Shown here: one piece after another, positions 1 to 10,530 of the stretch
How positions within the stretch are numbered: position 1 is the first letter of the stretch
Layout of the letters: the number at the start of each line of letters is the position of its first letter
NCBI GenBank assembly: GCA_019633425.1
Contig: WSUB01000180.1
Span: 1-64,000 of the forward strand
Direction of reading: 5' to 3'
DNA: 64,000 nt
Source: Tulasnella sp. 424
Lineage: Eukaryota; Basidiomycota; Agaricomycetes; Cantharellales; Tulasnellaceae
Made by a program: the position numbers and the translations under genes
Notes under the pieces: generated by a model
Told to the model about the DNA's origin: nothing
Databases searched by the model: none
Seen by the model: the letters and a program-made list of their open reading frames with translations, nothing else

Positions 1-1
1 A

Positions 2-3000
2 GAACCTACGAGTCAAGCCTCGACGACAGCACCGGCCAGTGGAGAGGAAGTCCCAGCCCTGGTTTATCGAACTCTCCGAAATGCGTTTAACGTATTCCGA
101 GAGTATCCCAGGAAACCGCTGAAGATCCCCGACCTCGGCACGTCGTTAGAGGACTTGGCATTCGACGCCGGTTCTCTAGATGAGGAAGCCATCGCTGGGA
201 GACTCTCGGAGACAATCAAGCCCTTTGGGAATATGTCGATGTATCGCATCGGTCATTGGTTCCATAGTTGCGAAGGGAAACTAAGTCGACGGTCGCTGGC
301 TACGTTGATTACCGACGTTCTCAAGGCAAAAGACTTCTCGACCGACGACTTGCCAGGAGCTCAGACTTTGGAGAAGGTCAACGCTGCTTTGGACAAATTA
401 GATGAAGGAGATGGCTGGGAGGAGGAGGGCACAGTATCGGTGATTGGGGATGGGTGGATACAGGAGAGCGTCAGGATTGAAATTCCAACTGGTGCAAAGC
501 AAGCGACCAAGTCGGCCACTTGTCAAACACCACCCTCGGTCCCTTTCGATGTCCCCGGTCTCTTCCGCCGCCCCCTCGTTGAAGTCATCAAGGCAGCTTT
601 CCAGGATGACCTAGCACGAGACTTCCACTTCGAGCCCTTTCGGTCCTACCAAGCCTGCCCTGGACAACCCGGCACCAACGCAGAGGAAACTCTTCGCCGC
701 CTACACGATGAACTCTACGCCTCCGACGCTTGGCTCTCTGAGCAGAAGAAGCTGGACAGCCTCCCACCTGAACCCAACTGCAATCTTCCAAGAGCCATAG
801 CAGCGCTCATGTTCTGGTCAGATGCGACACACATTTCGCAATTTGGTCAGTCGAAGATGTGGCCTGTTTATCTCTTCTTCGGCAATCTCTCAAAGTGGCT
901 GCGGTGTAAACCTCGATCTCGGGCAGCCCACCATGTTGCCTACATCCCAACAGTACGTCCATTGTGGTTTCCCTTTGTCTTTTCATTGCAAGCTGACCTC
1001 ACTCGCGTGTATCCTGCCAGCTCCCCGAGGATATTCAAGACTTCATTCGTTCCAACGTCAACGGCAAGAGCGCTAGCGCGGAGACTCTTCGTCATTGCAA
1101 ACGAGAGCTCTTCCACGCAGTTTGGGCTCGCCTTATCCAGGATCCCGACTTCCTCAACGCATACAGGCACGGCATAGTCATCAAATGCGCTGACGGTATT
1201 ACTCGGAGGATCTATCCGCGGATTTTTACCTATTCAGCCGACTACCCCGAGAGGCGAGTATCCTCATCCGATCCCCTTATGAGCCTGCACTGACCGGGTT
1301 GGCCGCTCTAGGGTTCTAGTTGCAACAATACGGGATCTGGGGCACTGCCCATGTCCGCTCTGCCTTGTCACTATAGATCAAATCGCACTGTTGGGTCAAG
1401 TGACCGATGAACGCACACGGTCAAACAAGGCTAGGGTGGACAGTGCTGAACGCGTCGCTAAGGTTTCAAGCGCTCAAAAAATTATCTACGAGAAAGGCTA
1501 TGCACCTGGAAATGAGCACAGCGACTATTTCCTCAAGCCCGAATCGCTTGTCGCAACACACGTGAGTTGGCTACAGCGGGGTTTTGGGTAACAATTGGCA
1601 CTAGCAAATTCATTATCTAGAACGCATTTTCTCAAGCTTTCCTCGAGGAGTTCAATATGAACTATTTCAGCATGCTTGTTGTCGATTTGATGCACGAGTT
1701 TGAGCTTGGAGTATGGAAAGCTGTACTTGTCCACCTCGTCCGAATGCTGCACACGTTGGGCAGAGATGCAGTAAATGAATTTAATTGCCGGTACGATCCT
1801 GATATTCCTTACTTCAAGTGCTGCCGAGTTTGCTAACCTCCCAACTGTTTAGTTTTCGTTGCATCGGAAACTTCGGGAGATCGACAATCCGGAGCTTTGC
1901 ATACATGAACGTCACCGACTTAAAGAACTGGGCAGCTCGGACTTACGAAGACTGTCTCCAGGTATGTGGAGCAAGTGGCTCTCCTCCGACTTGATTCTCA
2001 TTGTACTCCTGGCTGTGCCCCAGTGCTGCATTCCATGCTTTGAAGGCCTTTTCCCCGAGCCTTACAACGGACATGTCCTTCGGCTGCTTTATACTCTATC
2101 ACTCTGGCATGGGTTGGCTAAACTGCGTCAACATACCGATGCCACCTTAGACCACCTTGCCACTGTGACTCGCTTGGTTGGCAAAGAGCTTCGGTTCTTT
2201 GCTTCGGAGGTCTGCCCTCACTTCAATACAACCGAGACCCCAAAGGAACGGAACGCGCGGGATCGCCGCGAGACAGCCAGGGCGGAGAAAGCGCCAGGGA
2301 GTGCTAATCGCGCTAAAGGCAAACAAAAGGCGACCTCCCCGCTGCCGAAAACCTTTAGCCTTCGAACCATCAAAATTCATCTTCTGGGTCATTACCCGCC
2401 AATAATCCGGTGGTTTGGGACCACAGACTCATATTCTACTCAAATTGTAAGCCACCACTTGCACGTCACGCGGACAACGTGAAGTCACTTACCTGGATTG
2501 CCATTCCTTCAGGGTGAACTGGAACACAGGGTTGTCAAGTCCTACTATCGCCGCGGAAACAAGAAGGACTATGTCCAGCTCGCTACCCGCATGCAAAGGC
2601 GCAGCCAGCATCTACACCGCATCACCGAAAACGTCCGCCGACTAGGGGTCAAGGCGGGCCACAAGTCCCATGACGTTGACCGCAGTGGCGCCACTCCACT
2701 TCCGCCTTTTTCGCCAGACCAGCACCACCAAATGGCCAAGACTAAAAAGAAATGGGTTCATATTGGACAACTTGTGAGCAGTGATCCCTCGGAGCCAGCA
2801 TTTCAGGTTTGTCCGCTTCCGATCATGGGCCATGGCACTGTACAAACTCTAACTAATCCCGTAAAAGGGCTTTATTACGACCCTGAAAGACCACATACTC
2901 GGACGCATTGCAAATCGTCCGTTTGATGGCAGCGAGGGGTCTTTCTCTGACGAGGATCGCGACCACGTCATCATCCTGAATAATCTTCTGTACCAGGTTA

Positions 3001-3878
3001 GCAAGATCCGGATCAACTTCACTACCTACAACGTTCAACGCGATCAAGATATCATCAACCCAAGCATCCCAAGTCGATCTTTCATTATGGTGAAAGCACC
3101 CGACACCGAAGATTCGTGCTTCTGGTATGCACGCGTCCTCGGCATCTACCACTTGCAAGTCATCCATGCACCTTCGGGAATACACAAACCGCGTTCATTA
3201 GAGGTTCTTTGGATTCGCTGGCTAGGAGACGATCCGGAGTATACAGGAGGATTGGCTCGCCGGAAGCTTGAGCGAGTGGGATACGTTCCTGAAGGCAACG
3301 GCGCGTTCGGCTTTTTAGACCCAGCCCTTGTCCTCCGTGGTGCACATCTCATCCCGTCGTTTCATTTTGACAAGACTGAGGACCTTCTCCAGAGATCAAA
3401 GTATTGGGACACAAAAGATGGCGATTGGGTCAATTTCTATGTCAATCCGTGAGTTACGCTGTTTTGCCCGTAATAGCTATTGCTGGCTGCTCACCTCCTT
3501 GCCCTTGGTTCCAGCTTTGTAGATCGAGACATGCTCTCTCACTTCCTTGGGACTGGTGTTGGTCATGTGTCGCTCCGAACTACCCGACTCGAGGCGGATA
3601 TCTCAATCGCCGATACCACTCCTGAGCCGGCACTGTCTCCAAGCGATGACTCTCTCATTGCGGCCGAACCAGAACTCGATGACGATTCAGATCACTATAG
3701 TAGTGATGGAGATGGCCTGAGTGTTAGTGGGTTGGAGGATCACGCGAGCGATGATGAAGCGGCCCAAGTGGCTCGTGAGGCCGGCGGAGAGGAGGACGAT
3801 GTTGCCGCTTGGGGGGACGATGATGAAGCGGAACCTGAGGACGAGGATTTGTTGTTTGATTACGATTATGGTAATTAG
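2..3878 (+). CDS. Plavaka-type (CACTA superfamily) transposase, 5' partial, nine exons
   Basis: Frame 2 is open from the window edge, so the true start lies upstream. I infer exons 2-952, 1021-1253, 1312-1561, 1621-1790, 1853-1961, 2024-2446, 2513-2806, 2868-3448 and 3515-3878. Together they give 3375 nt in one uninterrupted frame of 1124 residues ending in TAG. Family marks in order: a FWSDATHISQFG / PVYLFFGNLSKW block near residue 270, AAHHVAYIPT just before the first junction and LPEDIQDFI just after it, a CPCPLC cluster, VDLMHEFELGVWKA, LWHGLAKLRQHTDATLD, HLLGHYPPIIRWFG, VVKSYYRRGNKKDY, a late domain ending VNPFVDRDML, and a strongly acidic C-terminus. These blocks are, from memory, characteristic of basidiomycete Plavaka proteins. 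All introns are 58-69 bp. The second (1254-1311) appears to use a GC donor (AG|GCGAGT). No stop or frameshift is needed, so this copy may be recently active. Terminal repeats were not identified. Confidence 0.82.
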
Positions 3879-4149
3879 CTATAGGAGTTGTATTAGATGT
3901 ACCCACGAGCGACGAGTGCTTGTACTGATGAGTAAGCCTGGGTTGGGGGAACAAGCGCTGAGCGGCCAGGGAAAGCCTAGCGGTCCCTTGATCGGAGCAT
4001 ACATTTTATCAACTAGGCTTTCTGTACGTTATAATATATCCGTAATCCTGCTATTACATATAAGGGTTGATAAGTACATACATGGGTCCACCAGTCTTGT
4101 CAAAAGCTGGAAGGTCCGTAACCTCACACCAGCGGGGAGCGCGCGCCGT

Positions 4150-5444
4150 GATGTTCCCTTTTGAATGGCTGGCTCGACAGCTTCAAGGCCCGTCTTGGCC
4201 TCAAACAGTACCGTTTCCATGGAGAAGCAGGGTCAGTTGCCGAAACCTCAGTGGAAGCCGAACAATCGCGGCTGAGGAAGCTCACCGATGGTTATGCCCT
4301 GTGCGATATCGTCAACATGGACGAGACCGGGCTGAACGATCACATGCCACTGGATCGCAGGCTGGCAACGGCTCAGTTCTCGGGACAGAAAGCCAATAAG
4401 CACCGGTTGACTTATGCGCTTACCACCAATGCGGACGGGTCAGAGGTTTTTCCACCCCTCGTTATCGGACATGCACAACGGCCATGATGTTTTATCAAGA
4501 AGTCGGGGGCGGACCTTGGGTTCACTTACTACTGGAACAAAAAGGCATGGATGACGGCATCAATTTTCCAATCCTACCTGAAGGACCTGGATGCCAAGAT
4601 GCGAAAGAAGGGAAGGCATATCCTTCTTCTTGTGGATAACGCACCCTCACACATCTATCAAGTGGAGACCCTTAGCAATGTTAAAGTTGAATTCCTCAGC
4701 CCAAACATGACATCCAGGGTGCAACCCATGGACGGAGGGATTATCCGTGCATTCAAGGCCCATTACAAAAGCCTTTTCTGCAAGCGTGCAATTGATTGTG
4801 AGGAAGCCCGAGAGATTGACCTGTACAAGATCGACCAACTCGAAGCAATGCAGCTTGCAGAAGAAGCTTGGTCTTGGGTCACCTCTCGGACAATCACCAA
4901 CTGCTGGCGGCACGTTGGGATTCTCTCGCCGTGTGATGAGGACGGTGTTGTGATTGCAAACCCTCCCGAAGCAGCCACCGTCTCTCAGTCGAAGAAGGCC
5001 CAGGACCCTGACGTGTCCGCTGCAGTCAAGGACCTTGACAACGCGATCCAGGCTTTAGCAAAGAAGGCTATTGCCCCATCGCGAGTCATGGGGGCTGAGG
5101 AGATGTTAGACGAAGATAATGGAGAGACTGAAGGGGAGTTTTGCGACAAAGAAATCATGGCACAGGTTTTGAAAGACCGCCGTGTCGCTGAAGCAAAAGC
5201 AGAGGAGATTTTGGATGATTCAGATGAGGAGGAGGAGGAGCCAGTCCCTGTCATTACTCCAGCTGAGGGGATGCGTGCTCTGCGTGATCTTGCACGGCTT
5301 TTTGACTCGCAGGTGGGACCGGAGTTCCAAGAGGCATCAAAGCTCATCCCCTGGCTGCTTCGGAGACTCAATCTCTCAGCCCAGGATGCTAAAGCACAAT
5401 CTAAGATGACAGACTGCTATATAGAATGGCCTAAAAGCCCGTAG
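4150..5444 (+). pseudogene. pogo/Tigger-like DDE_1 transposase, 5' truncated with one stop
   Basis: Frame 0 reads CSLLNGWLDSFKARLG, the tail of a CENP-B/pogo DNA-binding region, straight into a DDE_1 superfamily endonuclease. The three acidic catalytic positions are visible: MDETGL (near 4318), LLLVDNAPSH (near 4630) and the D of RVQPMDGGIIRAFK (near 4730). The last two are separated as in pogo DDD enzymes. A TGA at 4485-4487 interrupts the frame in the context ...AQRP-stop-CF.KKSG, where pogo relatives commonly have Arg, so CGA-to-TGA is the simplest cause. Upstream in frame there is a TGA at 4149 and I find no helix-turn-helix domain, so the element is 5' truncated or fused to foreign sequence just downstream of the Plavaka gene. 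The C-terminal ~120 residues are Glu/Asp-rich. It acts, or acted, in cut-and-paste transposition of TA-targeting elements. It is unlikely to be functional. Confidence 0.78.
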
Positions 5445-6188
5445 ATTCATGGATTTTTATGTATTTTATCAAAGTCTGTCGGTAATGCATTGCCCGGCAT
5501 AATGCATAGCCAGACCTGTCCACCGAACCTATGCATTATCGGGGGTCTGACTGTACAAGTTGAGTGCATATTCCAACCTTGCATCTGTGGAACGGAGCAG
5601 CAATCTTGCTTGCTATGATGGTGTTTGGTTTGGTAAATAGGCTTTGAGGGAGAGGGTTCCATTTTGTCATTGTCACTGATGGGGGAGAGGCCCAGACCAA
5701 GCACAAATGCGGCCCAGATGTTAGTCATTCATATGACAGGGAGAAGCGAGAAGGTTGTGTATGGATGCAATTCAAATGCCTTGGTAAGGTTGTATGCGTG
5801 GCTCTCGGTTGTGGTGTAGTGTGTCATATGATGGCACATATATTGTGCAAAAATTACCTGCATGCACACAGACCCATCAAACACCACCACACTGCTCAGA
5901 GCCTCGCCACACACACTGATCCACCACCACACACTTAATTTCATGAACACACACACCTTGGTTTGGCCGACACATGCATTTTGTTTGACACACACACACA
6001 CACAACATCCGACACACACAACCCCCCCTGTTTGACACAAAGGAATCAACACCCAAGCACTATTTGAGTTCTTACAGACTGCAATAGGATTGTATTGTTT
6101 TTGGCTTCATTTTATTGTCAATTTTACAGACCTTCAAATGTAATGCCTGATCTGTGCTAGAACTTTATTTGATGGTGCTAGTTTCTGT
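5445..6188. other. Non-coding spacer with CA-rich low complexity
   Basis: No supportable gene. The stretch is AT-rich. Around 5870-6030 it is dominated by CA dinucleotides, including an (AC)n run near 5991-6004 and further CACACA clusters. Open frames here are products of the simple repeat. Confidence 0.6.
5985..6024. repeat. (CA)n microsatellite
   Basis: A GACACACACACACACACAAC run is followed by a second, shorter CACACACAAC block. It is a simple sequence repeat with no coding meaning. Confidence 0.8.
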
Positions 6189-8240
6189 TTGCCTCCCATC
6201 TCAGTCTACACTTCAACCGTGCCTATACACTCTTGCCTCCAACGCAAAGATGCCAAAGGCGTCCATCAATTCCTTCTCCATTGCCATCATGTCTCAACTG
6301 AAGCCTGCTTTCTTGTCAATTTACTTCCGAATGTTGAGATTCTGGCCCGACACTCTGCCTTCCTTCTCCAAGCTGCACTAGCAACTCTTGGCATCCTTGA
6401 CAACTCCTGGATAAATCAGGAGGATCTAGCATTCGCAATCAATGGTGCCCAATCAAATCTTAGGTCTTTTAACAAGTTCCTTGCCACTGAAGGGAGTCTA
6501 GGGGGGAGTATCTTGCATCTATCTACTGGACATGTTGGACAGCCCAGCTATGACATCGATCTTGATGCTGCCCAGGAACTACCTGATCTTGGGCACTCTT
6601 GGGAGAATGCATCAGCAAAAGTGTGAATTCCTTACGTGGGCTGCTCAGGGCTTAGAGACCTGAACAGACCCTCCGTGGTCTGAAGCTGTCTGAACAGGGT
6701 TCACTAAGTCTTATGGTGCCCTAGCAAGGCTCCCCCCAGATCTTGTTAAGACTGGCACGTCCCTCTTGACAACTCTTGCTAACAACCTCATAAAAGACTC
6801 AATTCTCTATACTCTAAGTCCACTCATCTCCCTCAAGTCTCCAGTTTTGGGCCGCAACATTTGCACACCTTATCTTTTGACACTTGTCCTTCTCTCTAAG
6901 CCAGTAGACAATCAGTTTGTACTGGACAAAGGTCCTCCAGTTGTGTGACCAGCAGTCCTGGCGTGCAGGGAGTCTGTGGGACTTGGCAAATTTCTTGGGA
7001 TGCCGTGGATAGGGGCGCACCTGAAACCAGGCACCAACCCAACACCAAACAAACAGTTGGATCAAACCTGTTTTCAAACTTCATTCCCCTCCCTTCTGGT
7101 GCCCCCCTCCATTGCAAATCCCAGCTCCCACCCATGGTCGCCACTGCTGATGGTTATATCGCGGTAAGTTCTCAACACAGCTTAACCCAATAACCTCCCT
7201 ACCCTGTTTCTCAGGCTCCCATTCCAATAATTTTTCGGGATTTCAAATTTGCCCAAGACTCTGAGGGAGCAACATCCAAGGACCCACCCAGACAGGTCAT
7301 TTGGGCTTGGGTCTGATCCACAGCTGATCTGCGAGCACCTGGCCGCTTTTGGCTCTGGTTGCTCGGCCCTACTCTGCATCTGCTCATACTCTCTAGATGT
7401 AAGCATGACTCGTCCCTCTCTGCTATCTCGAGTGCTAATTACATTTTCCTTGACCCAGTTATCCTTGGCTAGTTACAGGTAGGCCATTTCCAGCACCACA
7501 ACCATAGAAGGTAGATAAGCCGAGCCAGCCATCATCTCACTTTCTTTGAGTTATGAAGTTGGATACTGGTGGCATTGCTGAAAGGAGTGAACACCCGTAC
7601 CATATTTTCTTCGCTATATATTATGAATTACATAGTAATGATATTCATTCTATCCAAATTATTGTGTGCTCCACGGTGTATTGAGCTACTGCTGGGTGAA
7701 TTGCAGGCGGACCATATTCAGTCTTAAGAGGTCTGAACAGACCTGATCAGGAATTGGGGTCCCTGTTCAGCCAAATTCAGGGCAAACCATGTCAATAGGA
7801 GGGTCTGAACGGTCTTAGCGGTCTTAGGGGCATGGTCAGGGCTGAACAGGGCTGAACAGGGCCTGATCTGGGGTTTACACTTTTGCTGATGTGTTGGCAA
7901 AGCCCTAGGGGTGGCATGCCAGACTATTCTCAATCACATGAAGCAGGCAGGACGGTTGACCACATGGCTCCCATTCACGGAGGTCAGTGATTATGTCCTG
8001 GATGACCTGGTATCCTCCATCATCATGGAGCATTCATTTATTGGTGGCACCATATTACACAGGCATCTAGAAGCAGCTGGAATTCATGTGCCTTGTCAAT
8101 GCATTGCTGCCAGTTTACAGCATGTGGTTAGCATTGGTGTTTTAATCTGGTTAGTCGCAATATCTGAGCATATGTTACTAGTCAGTCCCTACACTTTATT
8201 TACAGGCATTATCAAACACCATGTCTACAGTGATCTGTTC
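6189..8240 (+). pseudogene. Basidiomycete integrase-core-domain gene (N-terminal part), interrupted twice
   Basis: The first part (about 6189-6609) ends GQPSYDIDLDAAQELPDLGH-SWEN. The second part (7894-8149) reads VGKALGV, then TILNHMKQAGRL, then DDLVSSIIMEHSFIGG and ILHRHLEAAGIHVP. This is the order seen in the widespread basidiomycete non-retroviral integrase-core proteins: GRPxYDI, then a helix-turn-helix like LGVSRQT, then a 'HP.IG...I.GHLE..G...P' block before the catalytic core (known from memory of the family). A 1282-bp TIR element separates the parts; removing it with one 2-bp target copy restores the frame exactly (AAT GTT GGC AAA). A GT-AG intron at 8150-8205 follows GVLIW, then IIKHHVYS resumes near 8210. 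About 8245 the sequence runs into a SINE-like module and the catalytic core is absent. The start is uncertain. It is non-functional. Confidence 0.6.
6610..7891. mobile_element. 1282-bp non-autonomous TIR transposon inserted in the integrase gene
   Basis: Left end CATCAGCAAAAGTGT at 6610 and its exact inverted complement ending at 7891 give a 15-bp perfect TIR. TG occurs on both sides (6608-6609 and 7892-7893), suggesting a 2-bp target duplication. Deleting element plus one TG rejoins the host integrase frame without an indel. Subterminal regions contain repeated CTGAACAG motifs on both sides (near 6661, 6690, 7733, 7846 and 7857), as often seen in CACTA-like elements. No transposase is encoded, so it depended on another element. 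Superfamily unassigned. Confidence 0.75.
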
Positions 8241-8244
8241 CAAA

Positions 8245-8350
8245 ACACTGAGCTGGCTTTCCTCCTGGGAGTTGAACCCGCTTCTTGGGGATCTGGTGTG
8301 GTGGTATGGCCTTAACTTTGGCCAGGTAAAAAGCAAAAAGTACTCTCCTC
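8245..8350 (-). repeat. SINE-like module with a tRNA-type B-box (copy 1)
   Basis: On the minus strand this reads as an A/T-rich spacer, then TGGCCAAAGTTAAGGCC, a CACCACACCAGATCCCC segment, then GGGTTCAACTCCCAGGAG, which resembles a pol III B box (GGTTCGANTCC). A second, degenerate TCCTCCTGGAAGTC half-module lies at its other edge. The same module recurs near 17000, 27484-27660 and 51205-51322. It truncates the integrase pseudogene. Confidence 0.6.
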
Positions 8351-9911
8351 CTGGAAGTCAAATCAATCAAATCCTGACCAGCATCCAATAAATGAAACAC
8401 AGCTTACCAACACTTCACAGGTGGTGAGAGGCTTCAGGTGCCTCATCCTCATCATTGTCATCTTTGTGACCGTTATCTGATTCATCCTGCAGGTTGGCTG
8501 CCCCAAATGGACAATGTGTACCCTCTATACAGTGATGAGCATTGGGTATTACTAATGAAGAAATAGAGGAACAGACTGACCAGTTTTGCTGTTGAGAATG
8601 CATGAAGCAAGCAGAGGAACATGGTTGGTGTCATTGGCCATGATGACTGTTATTCCCACCCAGGTTCAATGTCCCACAATCAAAATTAAAATCCCAAACC
8701 CAGGCTGTGCAGTGAACCCTTCAGTGTGGCCACCACTGCACCTCCAAACCTTGACTCCATGCTTGACTCTTCCTCCCCCACCCCCATACCCCATCACCTC
8801 TCATTCACAATGACACTAAGCAAACCAGCCACCACCGAGAACACCCTGCAAGCTTCGGCGCGCATACTGGGCTTGTTCAATGGTCGCCACATCAGTTGCC
8901 ACAAACTGCCACCCCTCCCCAGCAGTCCCACTCCCACCTCTGGGGCTTCTTTTTGCCCTCCTGCAGCTTTCCCAAGGTTAGACCATGCCTAGGTATGTGG
9001 GCTGCTGCCACCCACGGGTTGATTTCAACACTGACTACACATTTCCGACCAATGGCCTCCACTCCCCAGGTAAACTGCCACCCTCATCCAGCATATGCAG
9101 CAACTGAAACAACTTAGCCACTGCTGGCGGTGAGGTGAAGGTTCCCAATTCCCTTACCAGTGGTGAAACAGCACAACGGGCAGCCTTGACAAGGGAGTCT
9201 CTTTTGCACTGGTCGCACTGCAGCATTTGCCCACTTTGGCTCAACTGCAGAACCATGTAAGTTCCTAGTGAAGTGCCAGAAAACAGGAACTAGGTTGCTT
9301 AATCCATATGTTGCAACAGAAGTTTTCTTTGGAACGGTGGCTCCCGTTTTTGAGTCCCTGTATTACCACATGCCAAACCCGATTGCGCACTACTGCCACA
9401 TCCCCACCATCTGCCAACACTAAAGAAGACCCTTAGTGAGTGTATCTCAGTGTTACTTCTCACTTTTGTCACTGACGTTTGGATTTTCGGCATTCATGTT
9501 CAAAGGACTGCCTGCCCATGCTTGAGTGGCCCCATTCCTGAAACCACCAGCCTTGGAGGTATAAGCTAATATCCCTGGCAAGCACCCTACATGGTTAATT
9601 TGGCTTTTGCTCAATAGCAATTCTGTTTTCATTCATTATGATGGTGTTTTTTGACAATGTCCACAGTTCCCCCCACCCCTTCCCTCCCTCCCTCTTTCCC
9701 TCCCTATTGTAAATTAGTTAACCGATACATTTGTTTGCTTTGTTCTACGTGCATTTGGCCCAATAAGAGTGACACTACATTGGTACCTAATCAGGGGAAA
9801 ACAAGCAGAGTGAAGGTTTTCAAATTTGAAATGCCGTCCTTCAGGACAGCTTTCATGTTGTGGTTGTCGGGAAAATGAAGGAGATCAATGACAGTGAAAA
9901 GGAAAGGATAC
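8351..9911. other. Unassigned AT-rich stretch
   Basis: No gene I can support. Short frames on both strands have no recognisable motif. A C/T-rich segment lies at 8760-8800 and another near 9665-9705 (CCCTCCCTCCCTC). Confidence 0.5.
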
Positions 9912-10530
9912 TTATGTAAAGGTCCACCCACGTGCAACTTGCTTCAGGTTGTCCCATGTTTGAGCGTTGACAGCATTTGATTGCAAGCATGGAGGCTGTT
10001 GTTTGGTGTCAACAATCTTCTGGGGTGTAAAGGGGCAGATTCTTTGATGAGCGAAATAGGCCAAACAGATTCGGTGCAGTCTGTCAAAGTGCTCAATCCC
10101 ATGCTTAATGATCCCTCCCCTGAGGACAACAAGAGACCGAGGACCACAGGCTGCCCAAACCCCAAGCTCTGGTAGCTGCAGCTTCCCTCCGGAGTAGTAA
10201 CCAAGGGTTGCAAGGGCATCTACCAGATATCCTGAAGAGTTGTGGTCACAGTGATTTTCAGTTTGCTTATTGAGCATGAAAGGGTAACCAAAGAACATGA
10301 TGGTCATGTCCTGCAGGCGATTGTCAATGAGGTTGTACCGTTCCTTTGCTTGCTGGACAGCAGAGATCATTGTGCCAGCTGTCCAGGGCTCAATACATCC
10401 TATGACATAATTGACCATTCAATAAAGCAAAGTGGTTCGCTGGTTGAACTTAAGAAGGGCTTGGGCACTGGTGATTGTTGGATCACAAGTAAGATTAGCA
10501 GTTGGAGCCAGTGGGCATGTAGGGTTGTTA
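9912..10530 (-). pseudogene. TET/JBP-family 2-oxoglutarate/Fe(II) dioxygenase fragment
   Basis: The minus-strand frame from about 10530 to 9912 is open except for one TGA at 10421-10419. Downstream of it the frame contains the dioxygenase core: NKQTENHCDHNSS, with an H-x-D iron-ligand pair; DALATLGYYSGGKLQLPELG, with the GG-x-L-x-LPELG strand turn; RGGIIKHGIEHF, with a candidate distal His ligand; and RICLAYF, whose Arg could bind 2-oxoglutarate. Motif order and spacing match fungal TET/JBP proteins as I know them. Those enzymes oxidise 5-methylcytosine in DNA and are expanded in basidiomycetes alongside KDZ transposons. I could not assemble a convincing N-terminal region upstream: the frames at 10928-11116 and 11187-11471 are acidic or unassignable. 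The internal stop and missing 5' exons argue for a relic. An alternative is another DSBH oxygenase family. Confidence 0.55.

Noticed and set aside
5729..6052. 107-codon minus-strand frame with a VCVCVK run
   Set aside because: Produced by the CA microsatellite on the opposite strand.
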